A DNA stretch of 10,748 nt from Phoronis pallida (taxonomy: Eukaryota; Phoronida; Phoronidae): NCBI GenBank assembly GCA_028565715.1, contig JAOXYC010227459.1:1-10748 (forward strand), in the 5' to 3' direction. How positions within the stretch are numbered: position 1 is the first letter of the stretch; each line of letters starts with the position of its first letter. Shown piece by piece: positions 1 to 8,279 of this stretch. Position numbers and translations under genes: made by a program. The notes below the pieces were generated by a model that made no database searches, had not been told where the DNA came from, and saw nothing but the letters and a program-made list of their open reading frames with translations.

Positions 1-1500
1 TTATTCTATTAGTTATTATAATAAGTACTTTCCTCAACTGCGAAAAGAGTGAGTGAGCTCTTGTAGATCACATCCATTTTCTTTTAAAACAGTGATGCAT
101 GGTACCGGAGCTTTGATAAAAAACGCACTTAAAACTGACTGAAATCGAGAATATTGTTTGAGTGTGTAATCAAACGTTCAATTAATTAACTATAATTAGA
201 CAGTGTCGACCACTGCCCTTTAATTAGACATCAACACACACAGAATATAGACGTTCTTCACAACGACTTCACTGTGACAGAGGAAACTAGTTAACTTTAC
301 ACTGTCAATTTTTTATTAGGCTACGGCGTTTTTAAAAACCCGGTCCACGGGAAATTCATTTTCAAAAAATCTAAGTTCGCCTTCCATTGGAAAACGATAG
401 CGACGGCTCATCCTTTCAAGAAATCAAGAGTTCAGATTGTTACTTGCGATTGATACCTTTAATCTTGTCTCACTGGTCAATGGTCTTCATAAATATGAGA
501 TTGTTTTTAATTTTGAACATATTAATTTTGTCTGCTCAGTACATAACGTAGGCTATATATGTGTCGACCAAATGCCACGACATTGTGGAATCCTAGAATT
601 CACCACAAGTATTCTAGCCGCAAACTGGTATTTCATTGGCGTTTCTTTGTAAATGATACATCAGAGAGAAAGTGTGAATTTATTGCGAGCCCAAACGTTG
701 TTGCTGCGCGCTCGTAAAACTAATTAGCTGGTCGCGCGGCAGGTGTAGCGGAATATGTCAGTGTGAGTTGTAATTAGGGGTATGTCTGAATGGCATGAGA
801 CATTTCCTACACTACAACTACGGTATCATAAATGCGAAATTCATATAAATGCGCACTAAATGCGAAACATCTACATCGTTTCATACTCATGATGACATGT
901 ATGTCTGCGCTAATGTAAGCTGCAAGGTTCATGAGTAACTAGTTTTAAAAGAGCATCCATTTTTTCATTTCAAGTACTTTCTAATTGAAAACATTCACCA
1001 CTCCATGAAGGGCAACTCATTATGAACTTAACAATATTGCCGTTTCAGAATTATGTTTTGCAACAATACCCTGAGTTTGCAAGATAAAGATCTGATGGTT
1101 GTGAAGTATTATACCCTGACTAGAATTGCTTATAGTCGCTCGGGTGACAGAATGGAAACTACCACATAATCATAGTCGGTTAGACTCAAGTGTCTGGGAT
1201 GTGCAAGCATTGAGGTTCACAATTTCGTTTTGGTTAAATATAAATACGTATTATGTCTTTGACCGAGGGAAAGTACATGTATCAACGTAACTAAACGGAG
1301 CGGGCCTATAATTAAAAGGCCGCAATTTAAAAGATTATGATTTTGCATTGCCAAGCCCCGATGCATGCCTTTAATTATAGATGAGCAATTACAGGATGGA
1401 ATTTCGGTCGTAAATCTTACTGCAGAATCGGTCATAGTATGCTATATCAGTAACAGGCGGACTAAAATATAACTAATCTCTTGTTCTGTACAAAAAGGCA
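1..1500. other. Non-coding region rich in homeodomain-type TAATTA motifs
   Basis: No gene is visible. TAATTAGACA is repeated at 193-202 and 221-230, with CAGTG-TCGAC-CACTG between. GTGTCGACCA recurs near 561. TTCCA-T-TGGAA lies near 383. The open frames at 437-652 (TTG start) and 1217-1435 (minus) have no splice or domain support. Confidence 0.5.
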
Positions 1501-1504
1501 AGAC

Positions 1505-1539
1505 GGAAGCACTATGGCTATATGGTGGAGAGTGCTTCC
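1505..1539. repeat. Perfect 9-bp inverted repeat with 17-nt loop
   Basis: GGAAGCACT (1505-1513) and AGTGCTTCC (1531-1539) are exact reverse complements. The stem does not extend in either direction, so it is short for a microRNA precursor. Confidence 0.65.
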
Positions 1540-3060
1540 TACAGCAACCAACGGTAAAACCAGCCCCTGTTCAGGTGTTTTGAGTTAGTAAGAAGAGAAA
1601 ACGATTATTTCTTTGTTGTTTTCAACTCCAAAAAGGCGTAAAACAGCGTTGGGGGATTTTTATCAAATAGTTTTACCTTTTGAAATAGTGGACCGGTAAG
1701 AGCAACTAATAGACAAAGCATTCACTAATTGTGAACATTTGCATTATCTGATAAAAAACGTTAATTCGTACTACTGTTCATTTACAACTAAATTTCGCAA
1801 CAGCAGCAGTAGAACGTCAACCTGATATCTTGAGAATTTGCTTTGAATTGTTTACACTTTTGAGAATTCACCGACACGTTCTTCTGTATGACATATTGTA
1901 GTGATACTGAATTAGTTTGGAATACATATATTTTTCAAATATTTGAAAAAAAAATAGTTCATCCGACTTGGAACTTGTTGAGAAGCGAACAGATGGTAGA
2001 CGCGAGTCATAACTTATCGTTATACCGGTGAAAATTAGATTGGCATATTGGAGAAATTGTTACCGTTTTGTGGTCAATAACACGGCGAAACACCTGCTAA
2101 AACGATTGATAAATATTATGGTTACATGACAAATGTAAAAAATGGCAGCTTTCTCCACTGAAATATGGCTAGATAACACCACTGACAATATATTCACGAC
2201 TAAACAGCGAGGCAGTAAATTTGAGTTTAAACGCACATGAACTTCACGTTCTTATGATTGGAAGGAAGATTTATTCACGAGTCCCGGATTTATGCTTTTG
2301 AGATATATTTTTCTTCTCGCATAAAAACTATCAATTCGAGCCTTAATCCTTATTTATTCGTCGCCAAAGATGTTTTTCAAAATGTCTCCAAAAGTGAATA
2401 TCGGATAGATTTCAACAGCAGTGTGGCAAAACTGAAAAGGAGAACGCTTGACTTACGAGATTCGAGCAGAAATCGATCAATCGAGTTACACGACGCGGTA
2501 AAGTTATATGACTATCAAACGTTTTGCCACAGGCGAGGCCTACGGTATTCCGATTCATAAATATTTCTTTTATGAAAACGTGTGAGTAGTTGTATGTGGA
2601 GATATTAATTTATTGAGTATAAATATTTCGTCAATAAACAACGTGGGCTCCATCGTTGTTACAATACACCTATTACGTAATAATCTCATGATCATTTATT
2701 GCGATTGATCGATTATGATACTCCAAAACAATCAAGATTATTAGTTTAATACTAGTAGTATCCCATTCATAACTGCCCGCAAAATACCAACACGTCACAG
2801 AATGCCGGGACAACTTTTGAAAACGGTAAAAGAATTGAACTTCAACAGAAGTGGAGTTCACGATAAGACACTAAAGTGAATATTCTAAAGAAGCTTCTAA
2901 AATATCATAAAACACCAAAACACATACATGTAGGACGATGTTTGAATAACACGTAAACAACTGTAAAAACATAACGGTAATTGGTCCTGAAACCTGGGAC
3001 GAAGATAATATTGGTCCCAGCTGAAATTTAGTTGATTAAAAACATCGACCCTTTTAACAA
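1540..3060. other. Non-coding region with palindromic motifs
   Basis: TTATC-T-GATAA (1744-1754) is a palindromic GATA-type site. 1931-1950 is a perfect 20-bp palindrome centred on CAAATATTTG. The 303-bp open frame at 2258-2560 has no ATG and is treated as chance. On the minus strand, pyrimidine-rich acceptors end at 2432 and 2961; see findings. Confidence 0.45.
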
Positions 3061-3068
3061 TGACGTCA
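3061..3068. promoter_or_regulatory. Canonical CRE (TGACGTCA)
   Basis: This is the full palindromic CREB/ATF site. Related half or variant sites (GTGACGTAA) occur near 3690 and 7079. An 8-bp motif alone is weak evidence of function. Confidence 0.3.
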
Positions 3069-3069
3069 T

Positions 3070-4235
3070 AGACGATGGAAGAGGGGCTCGGTTAATTAGT
3101 GGGCCATGCTTTGATATATCTTAGAACAACGTCACATTAAAAGAACATTGATTTTCACCACCGTTTACACCACGGAGGCCATTTCACCTCAAACGAACCA
3201 CCTATAACCACGAGCGCCGTACTCTGATATGGCATCCCCCACCGAGTTGTATTATTGAAATGTCTCTAGCTCGCTGGCTCCTTGTCACCGTTCATTTAAA
3301 TCAAAACCCGCAATCGTCCTTAAAAGTTCAACGTAGGTTCAGTAAAACAAAGAATCAGGTCATTTATTTTTCAATAGAGGACCTATGAAAAATGGTGAAT
3401 TATTTATGCAAATGTAGTCAATGGATGGGAGAAGTAATAAATGCAGCAACGCGCCAGCTTGATCAAGCGGCATGCATTGACGAAAACCTGTAGACCACCG
3501 GGCCGGCGTTCCGCCATTGATAGTCACATTTGATAAGCATTTTCCGCTTTTCAGAAATATTCAAAGTCAAATTGAATTTGACTTCACCCATTTGTATTCT
3601 GCATATGAGTCAAACATTCTCAAATTCATATTTATACCCACAATCGCTTCCAAATTCCCCACTGTCTGAATACGGCAAATATTCAAATGTGACGTAACAT
3701 CGCAAGGTGCCAGACGGGGCTGCGACTATATTTTGTTAATAACATTTTATTGTGTAATTCGCTTGTCAAAAATGTCGCACCGTGAAAGGTGTAAGCGGGT
3801 CTGATTCCTAATTAGCTCAATTATGCCAATAAAATTTCTCAAAGGTTGGTGATGGAAATTGAAATAATGACCGGAGTTTAGTGAGCAAGTTTATTTCTTC
3901 AGCCGTCTAATATATCCGTGGGCTGACCATTACAGCCACTCTGAGGTTTTGCAACTTCAAATAAATAATCTTTTAAGAATCCCTCATCTTGCAATCATGA
4001 AAGCTGAGTGCTTTAGTAAAACTTATTTAAAATATTGGCGTTTGAATTATGTTCATACTGTCAAATAAAAAAGCACGATTTCTAATTTTCAATTAATTAC
4101 ATTTTTCTTTACCAACTCATTGCAATACCCGAGGTATATTTCTAAAGTATTTTGTTATTGAATTCGTCTGACTAAGTAATTTTCATGTGAATGAAATGTT
4201 ATCAAATAATTTCGGACTATGTTTGGTGTTGCACA
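3070..4235. other. Non-coding region
   Basis: No gene is visible. AACCAC (RUNX-type) occurs twice at 3196-3211. AAGTCAAATT-G-AATTTGACTT (3564-3584) is a perfect 10-bp-arm palindrome, followed over about 120 bp by several ATTCAAA/TCAAATT words. Confidence 0.45.
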
Positions 4236-4239
4236 ACAG

Positions 4240-4263
4240 TGACCTAATGACCACTGGTGACCG
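4240..4263 (-). promoter_or_regulatory. Triple nuclear-receptor half-site cluster (DR2 + DR4)
   Basis: On the minus strand: GGTCA-type half-sites CGGTCA, 4 nt, TGGTCA, 2 nt, AGGTCA (plus strand TGACCT-AA-TGACCA-CTGG-TGACCG). The DR2 spacing is used by RAR/RXR heterodimers and DR4 by thyroid-hormone and LXR-type receptors. Three same-orientation half-sites in 24 bp are more than a stray motif, but function is inferred only. Confidence 0.4.
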
Positions 4264-4264
4264 G

Positions 4265-5434
4265 CCTTCACCGAGGCCCACTGTGGCGTCGAAGTGACTT
4301 CACAATATTTTGCTTAGAACGGCGACGAGCCAACGTTGTATAACGTGCACCGTACACTTGATTCAAACACGTTGGTAATCGATCCGATTTCGATATTCCT
4401 TTTTTAGAATTGGAGTTATTCCTCCATAATCCGAGCATTTATAACCAGCAGAATTTATTTTTTTTATAAAAGACAAACATTTTAAACTTTTTTTGTAAGG
4501 GTTAGTAGAACCTTTGATTTGATCAACGCAGTAAGCACAGAAGCATTCGGGAAAATTCTTTTATGGCAGTAATGAATTAATGGCACATATTTCGGTAATA
4601 TTCTACGTTATCTACCGAAACTCACGCCCGTTCATTTTCGATATTAATGGCGATGACGAATTTTTTTTGACATGATTTCCTGCACATAATTTTGTTGCGT
4701 GACATTATCATTGGTGGCTTTAATTAATTAGTACATTATGTTAGACAATTAACACTCAGTGTTATATCCAATCAGCTGATCCCCCGCATTGAGTGGGATT
4801 CAGAAAAGAGTGTGATTCGAAATGACTGCATGTTCATACAAGAGGTCCGGGACGATTGACTCAACGTGCAGCCCTGGGCTTGCAACTCTAGAGAAGCCCT
4901 GCTTGAATTGTACTCCTCACGTCCAACGCTGCGCATGTGTTTCGCCGGGTGTTTTCCTAATCATTGAGTTAAAAACGAGAGTCGAGATTGATTTTGATCA
5001 AACTGTGAAGTGATTAGATTAGCCGATTCCTCGCTAGCTTATAATTATCAACATCTCAGTTGAAGGAATCCCTCAATGGCTTTCCTCCAATTAGATAGTT
5101 AACATAGCAAGCGAGTATGGTTATTTGCATTTTTTTATCAAGTTCGAATTCAGTGTGTATTGTAGACCTACGTAATCAATAATAAACACGGTGCGTAACA
5201 GTTGCATTTGATCTCAATACAAAACTAAGAATGACATAATCACAGCTTCCCGACCAAGCCACCGACAGTGTTGAAAAATACAATCGTGTTTATATTGGCA
5301 TTGAATAAGGTGCCGTTTTAGTTTTTGAACTTTGAAGTAAGCGATAACTTTTTTAAAAACTCCTAATTTGTACAAGTTTTATTCCCCTCAATGAAGAGAT
5401 TTTAATAGTTTTGCCAAGCATACTTTCCTCAAGT
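4265..5434. other. Non-coding region with a CCAAT/E-box cluster
   Basis: TAACACT-C-AGTGTTA (4750-4764) is palindromic and is followed by CCAAT (4768-4772) overlapping the palindromic E-box ATCAGCTGAT (4771-4780). A 63-codon ATG frame at 4822-5013 begins about 40 bp downstream. It has six cysteines but no signal peptide, domain or splice support, and I do not call it a gene. The rest shows nothing recognisable. By position this is downstream intron or intergenic DNA. Confidence 0.4.
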
Positions 5435-5485
5435 TCAGAAGTATGGTTGGCCGTCAAAATCTGATAAACGTGCAGTAGTACTCAC

Positions 5486-5671
5486 CCGATCGTTCTTGAA
5501 CTTTCCCGGTATAATAGCGCGCCGTGGTCGTTTCTCGCCATTGTCCCGTTTCTTACTTCTATTCTTGCGGCCCTTGCCTCGGCGTCCCCGGCGTTTTCCC
5601 GCTTCAACCGACATAAACTCAAAGACCGCCAGTAATGTCAAACACACAACGATTAATGATCCAATCCTCAT
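5486..5671 (-). CDS. N-terminal coding exon of an unidentified secreted, highly basic protein (partial gene)
   Basis: Seen: an ATG at 5671-5669 with A at -3 opens 62 codons to a phase-0 donor, CGG|GTGAGT, with GT at 5485-5484. Residues 1-24 form a signal peptide: MRIG, a hydrophobic core LIVVCLTLLAVF, then a V-E-A cleavage site before Gly25. Residues 25-42 are nearly all K, R and G (GKRRGRRGKGRKNRSKKR). An RPRR site at residues 48-51, followed by Ala52, fits the furin consensus R-X-K/R-R. The mature part has no cysteine. The frame runs 16 more codons into the intron before a stop. Inference: an exported protein with a heparin-binding or propeptide-like N-terminus, perhaps processed by a proprotein convertase. 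R-spondins and some other secreted ligands also start with a signal peptide and a short basic run, but no diagnostic domain lies in this exon, so I give no family. The exon is visibly richer in G+C than its surroundings. The remainder of the gene is at lower coordinates or outside the window. Confidence 0.72.
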
Positions 5672-5695
5672 TTTGCTTCACTACGTATTGAACAC
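5672..5695 (-). other. 5' UTR part of the coding exon and its splice acceptor
   Basis: On the minus strand the sequence reads TTTTATTCATTTTTACAG followed by GTGTTCAATACG. This is a strong pyrimidine-rich acceptor with its AG at 5697-5696. The exon therefore starts at 5695, and 24 nt without any ATG separate it from the start codon. The acceptor could receive a cis-spliced first exon (see 8211-8241). In a lineage with spliced-leader trans-splicing, such as tunicates, it could receive a spliced leader instead. The sequence alone does not separate these. Confidence 0.65.
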
Positions 5696-5731
5696 CTGTA
5701 AAAATGAATAAAATGTGGAATATTCACTCAC

Positions 5732-5737
5732 AAAAAA
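5732..5737 (-). terminator. T6 run, candidate Pol III terminator
   Basis: Six consecutive T residues on the minus strand follow the tRNA-like element after a few bases. T4 or longer terminates RNA polymerase III. Together with the intact box B this would allow a short discrete transcript. It may equally be part of a SINE tail. Confidence 0.4.
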
Positions 5738-5743
5738 TTCACT

Positions 5744-5815
5744 GTCACCCACAAGGAATCGAACCACCGATCTCCCGTTTGCCGAACGACTGTGCTACCA
5801 CAGCACTTAGCTGAA
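5744..5815 (-). repeat. tRNA-like Pol III element (degenerate tRNA or tRNA-derived SINE head)
   Basis: The minus strand has a D-arm-like GTGC, loop TGTGGTA, GCAC (5806-5792), forming a box A-like segment. It is followed by an anticodon-like stem with a 7-nt loop, TCGGCAA (5785-5779). Box B is perfect, GGTTCGATTCC (5765-5755). Read as a tRNA, the loop would present GGC (Ala), but position 33 is C rather than the near-invariant U, the T stem has mismatches, and the acceptor arms (5815-5809 and 5751-5745) do not pair. It is therefore not a working tRNA gene. A T6 run follows at 5737-5732. A tRNA-derived SINE head or tRNA pseudogene is the best reading. Its 3' end is about 50 bp upstream of the acceptor of the secreted-protein exon, on the same strand. 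Confidence 0.7.
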
Positions 5816-5819
5816 AAAC

Positions 5820-6180
5820 GTACATTACGAATTAGTGAGAATTTGAAATTCAGTTTTGTTATGATAACTTGAGTGATGTACATGTAAGACGAGTGCTTCA
5901 ATTGTCACTTTTGTTTAATACCGACAGCCTAGATTCCTCCTCAAGGAATTGGCAACCTTTTATTAAGTTGTATCAACGGTTGCTAGTTGAGAACTCAAGA
6001 AGAACACAGTTGCAAATATCAATACCTATACGCGAGATCGATGACTGATAATTATTATCATTAGAGAAGAAACTATATAGAAGTCTTTACGTTTATAAAG
6101 AGTCGTAATTGTGCTCTATCCCGTGACAGGAGTCATGTCATTGCGGTATAGATTTTTTTCACACCACTACCATTGTATTC
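5820..6180. other. Non-coding stretch within the proposed first intron
   Basis: No open frame or recognised element is visible. The one structured item is TGATAAT-T-ATTATCA at 6046-6060, a perfect inverted pair of GATA-type motifs. Confidence 0.5.
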
Positions 6181-6236
6181 GATCACGTAACACTGATCAC
6201 GTAATTCCATAGTATTAGTGTGGCGACTGTGGCGAT
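6181..6236. repeat. Two adjacent short tandem duplications
   Basis: GATCACGTAA occurs at 6181-6190 and again at 6195-6204, a 14-bp period. Just downstream TGTGGCGAC (6219-6227) is followed directly by TGTGGCGAT (6228-6236), a 9-bp tandem pair. These look like replication-slippage or transposon-footprint products next to the foldback element that starts near 6280. Confidence 0.55.
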
Positions 6237-6279
6237 TGTTTACATTCGTGTAAAACCACGTTTTTATGTAATAAAATGA

Positions 6280-6428
6280 TTCTCAAACTCATTGGAAGTA
6301 ATACAACGGCTTTCAATGGATTCGATTTTGAAAAATCATATAACTCACCACATTTAGGCTCGTTCTATGATTTTCAAAATCTCATCCAATAAAAGGTTGT
6401 ATTACTTCACATTCATTGTAAGAGTCAC
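6280..6428. repeat. Long foldback hairpin (MITE-like), inside the proposed intron
   Basis: Left arm 6295-6344 and right arm 6362-6408 are imperfect reverse complements. They share GAAGTAATACAAC exactly, then an interrupted middle, then GATTTTGAAAA(A)TCATA. About 48 paired positions surround a loop of about 17 nt. Weaker complementarity continues outward (GATTCTCAAACTCATTG against the complement of 6411-6428). There is no coding capacity. A small non-autonomous foldback transposon is the simplest reading. Because it lies in a proposed intron, its transcript could form a pre-miRNA-sized hairpin. Confidence 0.7.
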
Positions 6429-6429
6429 T

Positions 6430-7940
6430 TAATCTGCAAATCATTTACCCTCTTGCGACACGGCAAGTGACAAACCATTTTCCGTTTTTTATGTTTGCGA
6501 CAAAATTCGGAACGAACGTCTCAAAAAAGCCCGTCATCAATTGCATGTACAGTCGCGATGTCTGAAATGTTTAGCCCGAAAAATGTAAAATTGTAGTCAT
6601 TAATGATATGGAGTCAAGTTAAGTAGAATAGTCATATCAAAAGTTGATCACAACATATCAAATTCCTTACTTTTTGATGCCGGACTTTGTCCAAGTGCTG
6701 TGTGTGATGGCCAATAGATATTGAATCAACTATCCGTCTTGTGTATTAATTAATTAACTAATTTTAGCAATATTACATTATTATTGAAACGTGGTCAGGA
6801 AAAATCTGGTTTACTTTAGTGTGGTTAAACGACTTCGCCGTCACCCATTCGCTTGCTGTTTTTTGCGTGTGGTATACGGTGAATTGTAGCAATAATAGAC
6901 GCAATTAGCCTTTTCATCATCAAATTGGACAAATTAGAAACGCGTTAATGTCCAATTGTTATTATTGTTGAGTACAATAAATCGTTAAACGTGACACAAC
7001 CGGAACAATAGTGGGCATGACAGTCGTGCTAATTCAACAATTTAATGCATGGTCATTCTATTGAATAGTAGCTGACAAGTGACGTAATTAAGATAATGCG
7101 TAAGATCAAAAACCCATCAGACTGGGTTCTTGGTAAGATGTAGCAGGTACTTCACTCAGTCACTGGACGCAGTAAGCTCTAATACACAAACAATACACAG
7201 GGATTTAAGTCGTTATGTCGTTTCAATATTTAAGTAAATTATCCCGGGAAATTATCGTTGTATCGATGCTTAAAAATCAGGTAAACGCTTTTAATTTGAC
7301 TTTATAGAGTCCGAAATTATAGGCTGAACAACGAATAGCTTGAACTATTTTCAATCGAGGCATTTACCGAAACAGAAAGGGTTTGCATTTACAATATACA
7401 TATTGAAGTTTGTCAATTGAAAATATTTTAATGGCCAGTGGAAAAATAACACTTAAAAGAGAGCGATACAAACAACAATGGAATGGACATTAAAGTTTAT
7501 TGAACGAAATCATAGCCGATAAACAGCAGTTATACTGGCCGGAGGACAAAACGAGAGTCCGCGTGTTATATAACCCTGTCGTTTTTAAAGAAACGTATGA
7601 CAAATGAGAACCGATTGGTTGTCGGGCGCAATTTCAATCACAAAGAGTAAGTGCGTGATAAAATGGTCGATAATCACTCTACCCCATTATTTGATAGTCT
7701 GGGAACCTTTTATTTACTTGATACTGTAAGTGCCATGCTTTTCTGGGGAATTACAATTACGGGTTACTGAAGATGCCCGGTGAAGATGTAAAAAACATTT
7801 TCTGATTTGAAAGAAATCATGTCTATTTGAACCAACATTCTAACCAATGGCATGCATGTAAACGTTAACTAAGTTTAACGTTTATAAATGAAACCTGTAA
7901 GTGTTCCAATGCTTTGATGATGGCCATGTCTTTCGAAATT
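6430..7940. other. Non-coding stretch with small inverted repeats
   Basis: No gene is visible. Noted items: the palindrome TTAATTAATTAA (6746-6757); the 9-bp perfect inverted repeat AATTGGACA...TGTCCAATT (6923-6931 and 6949-6957); CRE-like GTGACGTAA near 7079; AACCCA...TGGGTT (7111-7116 and 7123-7128); and a near-palindrome AAACGTTAACT/AGTTTAACGTTT (7860-7883). On the proposed gene model this is intron 1. Confidence 0.5.
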
Positions 7941-7946
7941 AGCCCA

Positions 7947-8008
7947 CAAAACCTCCCGGGTCTTAAACCCCGGATCTCAACGCTGTACGGTGCATCCTTG
8001 GTTCGAAA
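7947..8008 (-). repeat. Degraded tRNA-derived element (tentative)
   Basis: On the minus strand the order GATGCACCGTACAGCG, GAGATC, CGGGG-TTTAAGA-CCCGG resembles the second half of a tRNA-derived SINE: an anticodon-arm-like segment, then a T-arm with a 7-nt loop and four of five stem pairs. Box B is decayed (GGTTTAAGACC against GGTTCGANNCC), and box A is not convincing. TTTCGAA (7931-7937) and TTCGAAA (8002-8008) flank it as a 7-bp inverted pair. It differs in sequence from the tRNA-like element at 5744-5815. Confidence 0.35.
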
Positions 8009-8210
8009 CTGCAGACATGAGCTATAGGACTATAAATACCCAAGTCTGCGAACATGTGCACTTTTTACGTCAACGACCGACCATTGCAACATTTGTACAA
8101 AGTACTTTGTTTACAGTTAAACTCGAAAAGAAAATTTGTTCATAAAAAACATATTCAAAAATATAATTTCCGACTTGAATAAATAAGTATTGCCTTAAAA
8201 ATATACTCAC

Positions 8211-8241
8211 CTTTGGGCAATAACTATATCTCACTTCCAAT
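8211..8241 (-). other. Possible non-coding first exon ending in a consensus splice donor
   Basis: The minus strand reads TTGCCCAAAG then GTGAGTATAT, a perfect match to the donor consensus MAG|GTRAGT, with the exon's last base at 8211. A TATA box 30 bp upstream puts a likely start near 8241 (a pyrimidine-A step), giving an exon of about 31 nt. It has no ATG, so spliced to 5695 it would give a leader of about 55 nt without upstream start codons. The implied intron is 8210-5696, about 2.5 kb. This is an inference from two well-placed signals; both motifs also occur by chance in AT-rich DNA. Confidence 0.33.
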
Positions 8242-8263
8242 AAAAGTTCTGTACGATGCCACA

Positions 8264-8270
8264 ATTTATA
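8264..8270 (-). promoter_or_regulatory. Candidate TATA box for the secreted-protein gene
   Basis: TATAAAT on the minus strand lies about 30 bp upstream of a candidate start (near 8241) and about 60 bp upstream of a perfect splice donor. Further upstream, at 8429-8438, is GCGCATGCGT, close to the NRF-1 consensus (YGCGCAYGCGCR), which is common in animal promoters. The position relative to the donor is the main support; TATA-like strings are frequent in this window. Confidence 0.3.
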
Positions 8271-8279
8271 AACAAATTA

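Noticed and set aside
437-652. 71-codon plus frame
   Set aside because: It begins with TTG and has no recognisable protein features or splice context.
1217-1435. 72-codon minus frame with a hydrophobic middle
   Set aside because: It does start with ATG, but there is no domain, no supporting signals and no neighbouring exon.
2258-2560. Longest plus-strand open frame (100 codons)
   Set aside because: It starts with TTG and contains no ATG. There is no domain, signal peptide or good flanking splice acceptor, and open runs of this length are expected by chance in this window.
2673-2861. 62-codon minus frame
   Set aside because: It begins with GTG, and the composition is what random AT-rich DNA gives.
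5496-5711. Plus-strand open frame over the secreted-protein exon
   Set aside because: It is the antisense shadow of the K/R-rich exon (R- and P-rich in this reading) and crosses the minus-strand splice acceptor.
5744-5815. Functional tRNA-Ala(GGC)
   Set aside because: The acceptor arms do not pair, the T stem has mismatches, and position 33 is not U.
8031-8038. Plus-strand TATAAATA as a promoter
   Set aside because: There is no exon, start codon context or splice donor on the plus strand downstream to go with it.
8070-8264. 64-codon minus frame
   Set aside because: It begins with TTG and runs straight through a perfect splice donor at 8211/8210. The upstream part is better read as a non-coding first exon.
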